NCBI GenBank assembly: GCA_014359885.1
Contig: JACIYN010000041.1
Coordinates: 1 to 32,155 of the forward strand
Direction of reading: 5' to 3'
Source: Desulfacinum sp.
GTDB lineage: Bacteria > Desulfobacterota > Syntrophobacteria > Syntrophobacterales > DSM-9756
Length of the DNA stretch: 32,155 bases
The notes under the pieces were generated by a model. The model was not told the origin of the DNA. It worked only from the letters and a program-made list of their open reading frames with translations, and made no database searches. This document shows, one piece after another, positions 22,759 to 29,799 of the stretch. Position numbers and translations under genes: made by a program. The stretch's first letter is position 1. Every line of letters starts with the position of its first letter.

Positions 22759-23571
22759 ATGAAAGATACGATTCGTGTGGCCCTGATCCAACCCAAGCCC
22801 TACCCGGAATTCGACGACCCCCGGAACATCGCGCACGCCATGCGCCTGCTGGAATCCTGCCGCGGGGAGTCCCTGGACGTGGTCTGTTTTCCCGAATACT
22901 TCCCCTACGTGGGCGAGGAGGAGCTGGCCCGGGCGGCCCGGGACCTCAACTGCTACATCATCGCGGGTCTCGTGGAAGTGGAGGGAAACCGCGCCTACAA
23001 CACGGCCACCCTCTTCGACCGCCAAGGACGGCTGCTGGGCCGCCAGCGCAAGACGAACCTGGGCGCCCTGGAACGGGATCATCTGGGCATGAGCCCCGGG
23101 GACGGATCCTTCCGGGCCTTCGCCACCGACTTCGGAAAGATCGGCATACCGGTCTGCATCGACTTCTGGGGGCAGCCGGAAGCGGCCCGGCAGCTCACGG
23201 ACCAGGGAGCGGAAATCATCTTCAACATCAGCATCTTTCCCATCCTCCGGGGCCACTGGAAAACGGGGGCCCTGGTGCGCGCCTTCGACAACTTCCTGGC
23301 CGTGGTGGGCGTCAACACGGCGGACTACAACGCCAAGATCGGCGGACGGCGCTACCACCAGCACGGCGGCAAAAGTTTCGTCATCCAGCCCCCCAAGCTC
23401 CTGGACAAGGGGGAATTTACCCGCTGGTTCCGCAGCCTGGATTCCATCGAGGACTGGGTGCAGCTGGAGCTGGACGAACTGGAACAGGTGCACCTGGCCG
23501 AGGTGTATCTGGCCGGGGTGCGCCGGTACCGAAGGGACTTCTGGAAGCGTTTCGGATTTCAGCGGCAGTGA
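22759..23571 (+). CDS. Nitrilase-superfamily carbon-nitrogen hydrolase
   Basis: A 270-residue cytoplasmic amidohydrolase. The Glu-Lys-Cys triad is intact: Glu46 in CFPEYFP, Lys98 in RQRKTNLG and Cys133 in IPVCIDFW. VALIQPKP at the N-terminus and AYNTATLFDRQGRLLG are typical. It would hydrolyse an amide (ammonia release or N-carbamoyl cleavage); the specific branch is unclear. The ATG at 22759 follows AGAGGATGCAGCG. The stop codon TGA lies in a GTGAGGG unit, which is the first unit of heptamer array 3, so the last codons may be repeat-derived. Confidence 0.9.
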   Translation: MKDTIRVALIQPKPYPEFDDPRNIAHAMRLLESCRGESLDVVCFPEYFPYVGEEELARAARDLNCYIIAGLVEVEGNRAYNTATLFDRQGRLLGRQRKTNLGALERDHLGMSPGDGSFRAFATDFGKIGIPVCIDFWGQPEAARQLTDQGAEIIFNISIFPILRGHWKTGALVRAFDNFLAVVGVNTADYNAKIGGRRYHQHGGKSFVIQPPKLLDKGEFTRWFRSLDSIEDWVQLELDELEQVHLAEVYLAGVRRYRRDFWKRFGFQRQ

Positions 23572-23788
23572 GGGAGGAAGGGATAGAGGGATATAGGGGT
23601 AAGGAGTGAGGAGTGAGGGGGAGGTCGGCTTGCGACTTGCGATTCACGACTCAAGGAGGCAATCCCCCACGGTCCGCTCGTCCCGGACTTCCCGCATAGC
23701 GCAACCCCACCTTTCCCCCATATCCCTTATCCCTCTATCCCTTTTCCCTTACGATTCACGACTGACGACTGACGACTCACGACTCACG
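23569..23788. repeat. Heptamer repeat array 3 (inverted halves)
   Basis: The left half contains GGATAGAGGGATATAGGGG, GTAAGGA and GTGAGGA units. The right half contains the reverse complement (CCCCCATATCCCTTATCCC, then TCTATCC) and complementary heptamers GACTGAC, GACTCAC. About 80 bp of other sequence, including GCGATTCACGACTCAAGG, separates them. The array fills the gap between the nitrilase and moeA-PBP genes. Confidence 0.85.
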
Positions 23789-23807
23789 AAAGACGCGGGA
23801 GCACAGG

Positions 23808-25760
23808 ATGGCGCGGTTCAAGCGGACGATCTATCTGCACATGAAGACCCTGGAGGAGGCCCGGACCGTCTGGAAGGAGGCGGTGGGGGAATGCCGAACG
23901 GCCGTGGAGCGGGTTTCCACCGATGAGGCCTTGGGGCGCGTGACGGCCGAACCGGTGACGGCCCGGCTGTCGGTTCCCCACTACCACGGCGCCGCCATGG
24001 ACGGGTTCGCCGTGAAGGCTTCGGACACCTTCGGGGCAAGCGATGTGAGGCCCCTTCGCCTGGAACTGGGCCGGCGGGCCTTTCCCGTGGACACGGGTGA
24101 TCCCATGCCGGAAGGAACCGATGCGGTTATCATGATCGAGCATGCGGAAGTGGTGGACGGAACGGCCATCCAAATCCGCCAGGCGGCCTTTCCCTGGCAG
24201 CACGTGCGGAAGGTGGGGGAAGACATCGTGGCAGGCGAGCTTCTCCTGCCCCAGCAGCACCGCCTTCGCCCGGCGGACCTGGGGGCCATGCTGGCCGCCG
24301 GGGTGCCCGAGGTGTCCGTTTTCGAAAGGCCCCGGGTGTGGGTCCAGCCCACCGGAACGGAGCTGGTGCCGGCCCGCGAGGCCCCCCGGGCCGAACCGGG
24401 CCAGATCGTGGAATTCAACGGAACGGTCATTGCCTCCCTGGTCCGGGAAAACGGCGGCGCGCCCTTGCTCCAGGACGTGGTTCCCGACGATTACGAGAGC
24501 CTTCTGGACGCCGTGCGCCGTGCGGCCGCATCCCCGGCCGATGTGATCGTCCTGAACGCGGGATCCTCGGCGGGTTCCGAAGACTACACGGTCTCTCTCC
24601 TGAAGGAGCTGGGAACGCTTCTGGTCCACGGAGTGGCCATGATGCCGGGAAAGCCCGTGCTGCTGGGCCTCATCGGATCCAAGCCTTTCATTGGCCTTCC
24701 GGGCTATCCCGTTTCGGCCATCCTGGCCTTCGAGCAATTCGTGCGCCCGCTCCTCCACTGGATGCAGGGGCTGGCCGAGCCCGCCGATCCCACGGTGGAG
24801 GCGGTTCTCGGACGGAAGATGCCGTCCAAGCTGGGCCTGGAGGAGTTCGTCCGCGTCATCCTGGGCCGGGTGCAGGGACGGCTGGTGGCCGTGCCGCTCC
24901 AGCGGGGCGCCGGGGTGATCACGTCGCTTACCCGGGCGGACGCCCTGCTCCGGATCCCCCAGGACGTGGAAGGGATCAACGAAGGCGAGCCCGTCCGGGT
25001 GCGGCTCCTTCGATCCGAAGACGCCCTGGAACACACCCTCATCATGATCGGAAGCCACGACAATACGGTGGACGTGCTGGCAAGCGAACTCAAGAGCCGG
25101 GATGCGCGCCTGCATCTTTCGGCCGCCAACGTGGGAAGCCTGGGGGGGCTTCTGGCCGTACGGCGCGGTCAGGCCCACTTGGCCGGATCGCATCTGCTGG
25201 ATCCCGAAACCGGGGACTACAACCGCCGGTACGTGGAACGGTACCTCAAGGGAACGCCCGTGCGCCTGGTGCGCCTCACCCGGCGCCGCCAGGGGCTCCT
25301 GGTCGCGCCCGGAAATCCCAAGAAGATTCGCGGCATTGAAGACATCTTCCGGGACGATGTGCGCTTCGTGAACCGCCAGGCGGGGTCCGGCACGCGGATC
25401 CTCCTGGACTACGAGCTGGAACGGGCGGGACGAAGCTCCGAGGGAATCACCGGATACGACTGGGAGGAATACACCCACATGGCGGTGGCCGTGAATGTGT
25501 TGAGCGGAACGGCGGATTGCGGCATGGCCATTTATGCGGCCGGCCGGGCCCTGGGATTGGATTTCATCCCCGTGTGCGAAGAATGTTACGATCTCGTGAT
25601 CCCCGAAGGGTGCTGGAATGATCCCAAGATCCGGCTCTTGTTGGACGTGATCCGTTCCGACCGCTTCCGTCAGAGAGTCGAGGCCCTGGGTGGTTACGAC
25701 CCGGCGGAATCGGGAACGGTGACGGGAATCTGGGATGGAACGGCGTGGCGTGAGTCGTAA
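23808..25760 (+). CDS. moeA: Molybdopterin biosynthesis MoeA fused to a periplasmic-binding-protein-like domain
   Basis: A 650-residue fusion. Residues ~10-405 are MoeA, which inserts molybdenum or tungsten into molybdopterin: HYHGAAMDGFAV, DTGDPMPEGTDAVIMIE, QPTGTELV, NAGSSAGSEDY and PFIGLPGYPVSAIL are all present. Residues ~410-645 form a ModA/LysR-substrate-like binding domain (LIMIGSHDNTVDVLASEL, LAGSHLLDPETGDYN, NRQAGSGTRILLDYEL and GTADCGMAIYAAGRALGLDF). The fusion is known in anaerobes and archaea; the extra domain probably senses molybdate, tungstate or cofactor, which is inference. GGGAG lies six bases before ATG 23808. The final residues RES and the TAA stop are encoded by heptamer array 4. 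It is the only molybdenum cofactor gene in the window. Confidence 0.92.
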   Translation: MARFKRTIYLHMKTLEEARTVWKEAVGECRTAVERVSTDEALGRVTAEPVTARLSVPHYHGAAMDGFAVKASDTFGASDVRPLRLELGRRAFPVDTGDPMPEGTDAVIMIEHAEVVDGTAIQIRQAAFPWQHVRKVGEDIVAGELLLPQQHRLRPADLGAMLAAGVPEVSVFERPRVWVQPTGTELVPAREAPRAEPGQIVEFNGTVIASLVRENGGAPLLQDVVPDDYESLLDAVRRAAASPADVIVLNAGSSAGSEDYTVSLLKELGTLLVHGVAMMPGKPVLLGLIGSKPFIGLPGYPVSAILAFEQFVRPLLHWMQGLAEPADPTVEAVLGRKMPSKLGLEEFVRVILGRVQGRLVAVPLQRGAGVITSLTRADALLRIPQDVEGINEGEPVRVRLLRSEDALEHTLIMIGSHDNTVDVLASELKSRDARLHLSAANVGSLGGLLAVRRGQAHLAGSHLLDPETGDYNRRYVERYLKGTPVRLVRLTRRRQGLLVAPGNPKKIRGIEDIFRDDVRFVNRQAGSGTRILLDYELERAGRSSEGITGYDWEEYTHMAVAVNVLSGTADCGMAIYAAGRALGLDFIPVCEECYDLVIPEGCWNDPKIRLLLDVIRSDRFRQRVEALGGYDPAESGTVTGIWDGTAWRES

Positions 25761-26045
25761 GTCGTAAGTCGTAAGTCGTGAGTCGTGAGTCGTGAGTCGT
25801 GAGTCGTAAGTCGTAAGTCGTAAGTCGTGAGTCGTGAGTCGTGAGTCGTGAGTCGTGAGTCGTGAGGAGTGAGGAGTGAGGAGTGAGGAGTGAGGAGTGA
25901 GGAGTGAGGAGTGAGGAGTGAGGAGTGAGGAGTGAGGAGTGAGCTCAAGTCTCCCCCCTTTTCCAAAGGGGGGCCGGGGGGGGGATTGCCCCCTTTTACC
26001 TTTTACCTTTTACCTTTAACCTTTCGCCTTGTCCCTTTTACCTTT
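25749..26045. repeat. Heptamer repeat array 4 (composite, with central palindrome)
   Basis: About 16 units of GTRAGTC (25749-25865) are followed by about 11 units of GTGAGGA (to about 25942). Then comes a perfect nine-bp palindrome, CCCCCCTTT-TCC-AAAGGGGGG (25953-25973), a G-rich spacer, and complementary-strand heptamers of the TTTTACC type (25991-26045). The rightward moeA-PBP gene stops in the left block and the leftward murJ gene stops in the right block. Confidence 0.93.
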
Positions 26046-27591
26046 CTCCCCGAAACCGCCGGAGGAAGGGATCCAGCAGGTCGGGCAGGGTGCGTCGGGC
26101 CAGGAACAGGAAGGCGGCGGAAAAGAGAAGGCCCGAAAGGCCGAGTTGCAGGAAGGCCGTGAGATAGGGGTTTGAAATATCCCACCGGGCTGGGACGTAA
26201 AGCCCCAGGGCCGCGGGAAGCACGGCCGCCGCCGTGACCAGGGCCACCCGCAGGCCGGTGCGCCCCAGCCCCCGGAAGGCGTCGGGCCCCAGGCGGTGCC
26301 GCCACCAGCCCGACAACACCGCCGTGTAGAGAACAAGGGATGCCGCGCTGGCCAGCGCCACGCCCCGGGCTCCCAGAAGCCGGGATCCCAGGAAGTAGAG
26401 CGGCAGCGCGGCGGCGGTGGCAAGCGTGCCCACCACGGCCGGAGTCACCGTGTCCTGCCTCGCGTAGTAACCCCGCCCCACGATCTGCTGAAAGCCCCAG
26501 CAGAAGACCACCGCCAGGAAGACCCGAAGCGCCCAGGCGGTCTGGGTCGTGTCCGCCGCCGAAAAGCGTCCCTGCTGGAAAATGAGGGTGATGGTGGGGA
26601 CGGCTGCCAGCATCATCCAGGCGGATACGGGCACCAGCACCACCAGGGTGTTTCGAAGCGCGCCGTTGAGGGTCTCAAAGAACCGACGGTTGTCGCCTCG
26701 GGCGAAGAGTTCGGCCAGGAAGGGATAGGACGCCACGCCGGCGGCCTGGGCCACCACGCCCACCGGAACCAGCATGATCCGGCGGGCATAGTTGAGCCAG
26801 CTGATGGCCCCCGTTTCCGCCATGGATCCGAAGATGCGGATGAACTGCTCGTCCAGAACCACCACCGATTGGCCCACCATGAGCGGCAGGGCCAGGAGCA
26901 GAAAGCGCTTGAAGGCGGGATGGAGGGGCGTCCAGGCGAGCCGCATACCGCCGCCGAAATGCACGGCCAGGCAGGGGAGCAGAAAATTCCCAACAAAGGC
27001 CCCCGCCAGCACTCCCCAGCAGAAACCTTCCATGCCGGATCGGCGCATCCAGATGCCGCCCAGGATGATGGCCCCGTTGTAGACGAGGGGGCTCAGGGCG
27101 GGCACGTGGAACTGCTTTCGGAGATAGCACACGGCGCTGAAGCAGGCGCCCAGCAGGAAAAAGATCTGGGCGGGAAGGATGATGCGAAGGAAGAGCGCCA
27201 GCCGGTCCAAAGCCGGTTGACTCAGCCCGGGCGCCGCCCACCGGGAAAGCTCCGGAGCCCAAACCATGGCGATGGCCGTGACGCCCGTGATGGCCACGGC
27301 CACCCAAAGGAGCACGGCCGAAAAGAAGCGCCAGCCGTCCTCTTCGTCCGTGCCGAACTTTTCGGCCAGCAGGGGAATCAGGGTGATGGAAAAGTAGCCG
27401 CCTGCCAGAAGATAATTGATGAAGTCCGGAATGACGAAGGCGGCGAAATAGACGTCGGATTCCAGGGTCGCCCCGAAGTAGTAGGAGATGACCTTGTCGC
27501 GGGCCAGGCCCATGAAGCGCGACAAAAGGACGCTTCCTCCCAGAAGGGCGGCGGCCCAACCCATCTGCTGGCGCCGGTTCCAGAAGGACAT
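26038..27591 (-). CDS. murJ: Lipid II flippase MurJ (MviN family)
   Basis: An inner-membrane protein of 517 residues that moves lipid II across the membrane for peptidoglycan synthesis. The N-terminal signature is clear: SVLLSRFMGLARDKVISYYFG, followed by SDVYFAAFVIPDFINYLLAGG. About 14 hydrophobic segments are visible along the length, and RRIMLVPVGVVAQAAG and GYYARQDTVTPAVVG match family blocks. The start is ATG 27591, five bases after the BKACE stop codon, so it is co-transcribed, although the binding site is poor. Its stop codon TAA lies within a GGTAAAAGG repeat of array 4. Co-transcription with a beta-keto acid enzyme has no obvious functional meaning. Confidence 0.93.
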   Translation of the reverse strand: MSFWNRRQQMGWAAALLGGSVLLSRFMGLARDKVISYYFGATLESDVYFAAFVIPDFINYLLAGGYFSITLIPLLAEKFGTDEEDGWRFFSAVLLWVAVAITGVTAIAMVWAPELSRWAAPGLSQPALDRLALFLRIILPAQIFFLLGACFSAVCYLRKQFHVPALSPLVYNGAIILGGIWMRRSGMEGFCWGVLAGAFVGNFLLPCLAVHFGGGMRLAWTPLHPAFKRFLLLALPLMVGQSVVVLDEQFIRIFGSMAETGAISWLNYARRIMLVPVGVVAQAAGVASYPFLAELFARGDNRRFFETLNGALRNTLVVLVPVSAWMMLAAVPTITLIFQQGRFSAADTTQTAWALRVFLAVVFCWGFQQIVGRGYYARQDTVTPAVVGTLATAAALPLYFLGSRLLGARGVALASAASLVLYTAVLSGWWRHRLGPDAFRGLGRTGLRVALVTAAAVLPAALGLYVPARWDISNPYLTAFLQLGLSGLLFSAAFLFLARRTLPDLLDPFLRRFRGER

Positions 27592-27596
27592 GGGCT

Positions 27597-28445
27597 TCAG
27601 TCGATCCGGCTCAGGATGCGGTCCTTCTTGGCCGGATCCAGCCCCAGGATGCGGCGGGCCTCATCGGGGCTTGCGATCTCGCGGCCCACTTCCCGGGCGA
27701 TCCGAACCACCTTTTCCACCAGCCCCGCGTTGGTGGCGGGCGAACCGTCGGGCAGGGTCAGGTTGTCTTCCAGGCCCACCCGCACGTGCCCGCCCATGAC
27801 GATGGCCGCCGTGGCCAGCGGAATCTCCGCCTGGGCGATTCCGGCCACGGACCAGGTGGATCCCGGCGGGATACTCTCGGAAAGAAAGAGCAGGTTCTTG
27901 ACCGATCCGGGCATGGAGCCGGGTGCTCCCAGGACGAAGTCGAAGTGCAGGGGCGGCTCGATGAGGCCTTTTTTCTGGAGGTAGAGGGCGTTGTTGATCA
28001 TGCCGGTCTCAAAGACTTCGATTTCCGGCTTCACGCCCGTTTCCTTGAAGACTCCGGCCAGGAACTGGATGAACTGGGGGGAGTTTTCATAGACGATGCC
28101 CGGCAGGTTGTTGGATCCCGTGGTGAAGGAAGCCATTTCCGGGAGGAGCCGCACCGGGTTGGCCCGGGCTTCCCAGTCCTTTCCGGCCCGGGCTCCGGTG
28201 GAAAGCTGGAGGATCACATCCGGCGCCACTTCCTTGATCGCCCGCACGTTTTCCTTGAACCGCTCGATGTCCAGGGTGGGCCGGCCGTTTTCGTCCCGGG
28301 CGTGCACGTGGAAGAGCACGGCCCCCGCATCGGCGCAGCGGCGCACGTCCCGGGCGATCTCTTCCGCCGTGATGGGTACGTGCGGGTTCATCTCCTTGGT
28401 GGGCACATTGCCCGTGAGGGCCACTGTGATGATGAGCTTTTCCAT
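27597..28445 (-). CDS. Beta-keto acid cleavage enzyme (BKACE, 3-keto-5-aminohexanoate cleavage family)
   Basis: A zinc enzyme that condenses a beta-keto acid with acetyl-CoA to give acetoacetate and a new acyl-CoA. With the ATG at 28445 the protein is 282 residues. Zinc ligands His46 and His48 (LFHVHARDENG) and the catalytic set Arg222, Glu226 and Asp227 (HVRVGLEDN) match the residues described for Kce, the founding member. A second ATG at 28454 is possible, but sequence before it is repeat-like. The substrate varies widely in this family (keto-aminohexanoate, dehydrocarnitine, beta-ketoadipate and others) and cannot be assigned. A heptamer array lies directly upstream, so its promoter must lie in or beyond the array. 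Confidence 0.9.
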   Translation of the reverse strand: MEKLIITVALTGNVPTKEMNPHVPITAEEIARDVRRCADAGAVLFHVHARDENGRPTLDIERFKENVRAIKEVAPDVILQLSTGARAGKDWEARANPVRLLPEMASFTTGSNNLPGIVYENSPQFIQFLAGVFKETGVKPEIEVFETGMINNALYLQKKGLIEPPLHFDFVLGAPGSMPGSVKNLLFLSESIPPGSTWSVAGIAQAEIPLATAAIVMGGHVRVGLEDNLTLPDGSPATNAGLVEKVVRIAREVGREIASPDEARRILGLDPAKKDRILSRID

Positions 28446-28455
28446 GTCCGTCATC

Positions 28456-28765
28456 CGTGAATCGTGAAGTCATAAATCGTGAATCGTAAATCGTTGGGCG
28501 TAAGGAGTGCGTCGTAGGGGTAAAGGGGTATGGGGTAGGGGGAGGTTGCCCTGTCGGGGATTCTCCCTCTTTTCCAAAGGAGTACCGAGGGTTTACTTAC
28601 CCCTTACTCCTTACTCCTTACCCCTTACTCCTTACTCCTTACCCCTAACCCCTAACGCCTAACGCCTAACGCCTTACGCCTAACGCCTTACGCCTAACGC
28701 CTAACGCCTAACGCCTTACGCCTAACGCCTTACGCCTTACGCCTAACGCCTTACGCCTTACGCCC
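28456..28765. repeat. Heptamer repeat array 5 (composite, ~310 bp)
   Basis: The left half has GTGAATC, GTAAATC and GTAAGGA-type units. The centre includes CTCCCTCTTTTCCAAAGGAG (28563-28582), related to the array 4 palindrome. The right half has about 24 complementary units: TTACTCC, then CCCTAAC, then GCCTAAC and GCCTTAC. It separates the BKACE start from the end of the universal stress protein gene, whose last codons it supplies. No gene is seen in it. Confidence 0.92.
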
Positions 28766-29233
28766 CAAGGGCGAGCCGCGCCGGTCCCGGCACGAAACCA
28801 CCGTGACCGGGGAGTGGCGGAAGATCTTTTCCGCCACGGATCCCACCAGCACGTGGGGCAGGTTGGTCCGGCCCTTGGTGCCGATCACCACCAGGTCCAC
28901 ATCTTCCTCGCGGATCACCTTCATTAGTTCATCGAAGGGATGGCCGACCCGGAAGATGGACTTGACCCGTTCCCTGGGCAGGTCCATGGGGGCCAGCATC
29001 CTTTTCAATTCGGCGATCCGCTCCTCCTCGATTCCCTCGATGTAACTATCCGCATGAACGCTGTAGCCCAACGATTCGATGGAAGTGACCGCTTCCACGT
29101 CCCGAACGTTGATCACATTGGCGATGACCAGTTTCGCGTCGAATTGCTTCGCCAAGGTGCCGGCCATCTGCAACGTGTCCGCGCAATGGTCGGAAAAGCA
29201 GATGGCGGCAAGAATCTTTCGGATTTCACCCAT
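28751..29233 (-). CDS. Universal stress protein (UspA family)
   Basis: A 160-residue nucleotide-binding stress protein. It begins [18 protein letters not shown] and has the ATP-binding pattern near the end: [37 protein letters not shown] (the G-x2-G-x9-GS-type loop). The start is ATG 29233, with GGAG seven bases upstream; a longer frame to 29335 runs into the DUF1566 gene. The last residues, GRKA, and the TAA stop come from heptamer array 5, so the native C-terminus may have been altered. It follows the DUF1566 gene by 28 bp in the TRAP transporter operon; Usp proteins are known regulators of some TRAP systems (TeaD). Confidence 0.9.
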   Translation of the reverse strand: MGEIRKILAAICFSDHCADTLQMAGTLAKQFDAKLVIANVINVRDVEAVTSIESLGYSVHADSYIEGIEEERIAELKRMLAPMDLPRERVKSIFRVGHPFDELMKVIREEDVDLVVIGTKGRTNLPHVLVGSVAEKIFRHSPVTVVSCRDRRGSPLGRKA

Positions 29234-29261
29234 GAACCCACTCCATCTTTTTCCGCCGCGT

Positions 29262-29756
29262 TCAACTTCCGTCCAGGTTCCGGACCGGCAGGGCCCGGTA
29301 GTTTCGTTTGTGCACCATCCGATCCGTGTATTCATAGCCGCGGCTGAAGTTGAAGACCCGGGCCGAGATGCTCCGTTGTTCGCCCGACCAGACCCACCCG
29401 CAGCTGAGCTGTATCTCCGGGGTTATCCTGACCCATTGGCCGCACGGGGTTTCATATCCCCGGTAAGCCGGGTCCGCCACGTAGAGGGAGCGAAGCTCCT
29501 CCAGCGTGGGCATGCGCCAGTTGTCGTAGCGTCCGATCAGGTGAGGCGGTCCCAGGCGGCAGTATCTTTCCGCCTCCTTCCAGCTTACGTCCCCCTGGTT
29601 GTCCGTTTTGGCCCACATGACCTTGAGCAGGGTGTCGGTCACGGTCCCGTCCCCATTGTCCACGAAACGCGTCTCCGCTGCGACCAGCGAAATCGTTCCA
29701 GCCAACAAGAGGCCCAGCAGCAAGATCCACGCGGATCTCGTTCGATTCCTTGTCAT
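29262..29756 (-). CDS. Secreted DUF1566 (Lcl C-terminal) domain protein
   Basis: A 164-residue protein with a signal peptide ([20 protein letters not shown]) and one DUF1566 domain: [19 protein letters not shown], then [36 protein letters not shown] and NYRALPVRN. The domain resembles a C-type-lectin-like fold seen in Legionella collagen-like protein and many exported proteins of sulfate reducers. AAAGGAGG lies five bases before ATG 29756. It is encoded 43 bp after the TRAP permease on the same strand and 28 bp before the stress protein gene. A ligand-binding or adhesive role is inference. Confidence 0.88.
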   Translation of the reverse strand: MTRNRTRSAWILLLGLLLAGTISLVAAETRFVDNGDGTVTDTLLKVMWAKTDNQGDVSWKEAERYCRLGPPHLIGRYDNWRMPTLEELRSLYVADPAYRGYETPCGQWVRITPEIQLSCGWVWSGEQRSISARVFNFSRGYEYTDRMVHKRNYRALPVRNLDGS

Positions 29757-29799
29757 GGGAGCCTCCTTTCGGCTCGGTCCGGCCGGCGGCGTCGGGCGT

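Noticed and set aside
25749..25943. CRISPR array
   Set aside because: The repeats are 7 bp and contiguous, with no spacers and no cas genes nearby.
25749..25966. Protein-coding HDSRLTTHDSRL-type frames through the heptamer arrays
   Set aside because: A 21-bp period gives repeating peptides in any frame. These are translations of the repeat, not genes.
26296..27984. A 562-codon plus-strand frame
   Set aside because: It is antisense to murJ and the BKACE gene, with very high His, Gln and Gly content and no domain.
28597..28765. A true chromosome or replicon end
   Set aside because: The telomere-like repeats lie between ordinary genes in the middle of the sequence, and the array is mirrored rather than terminal.
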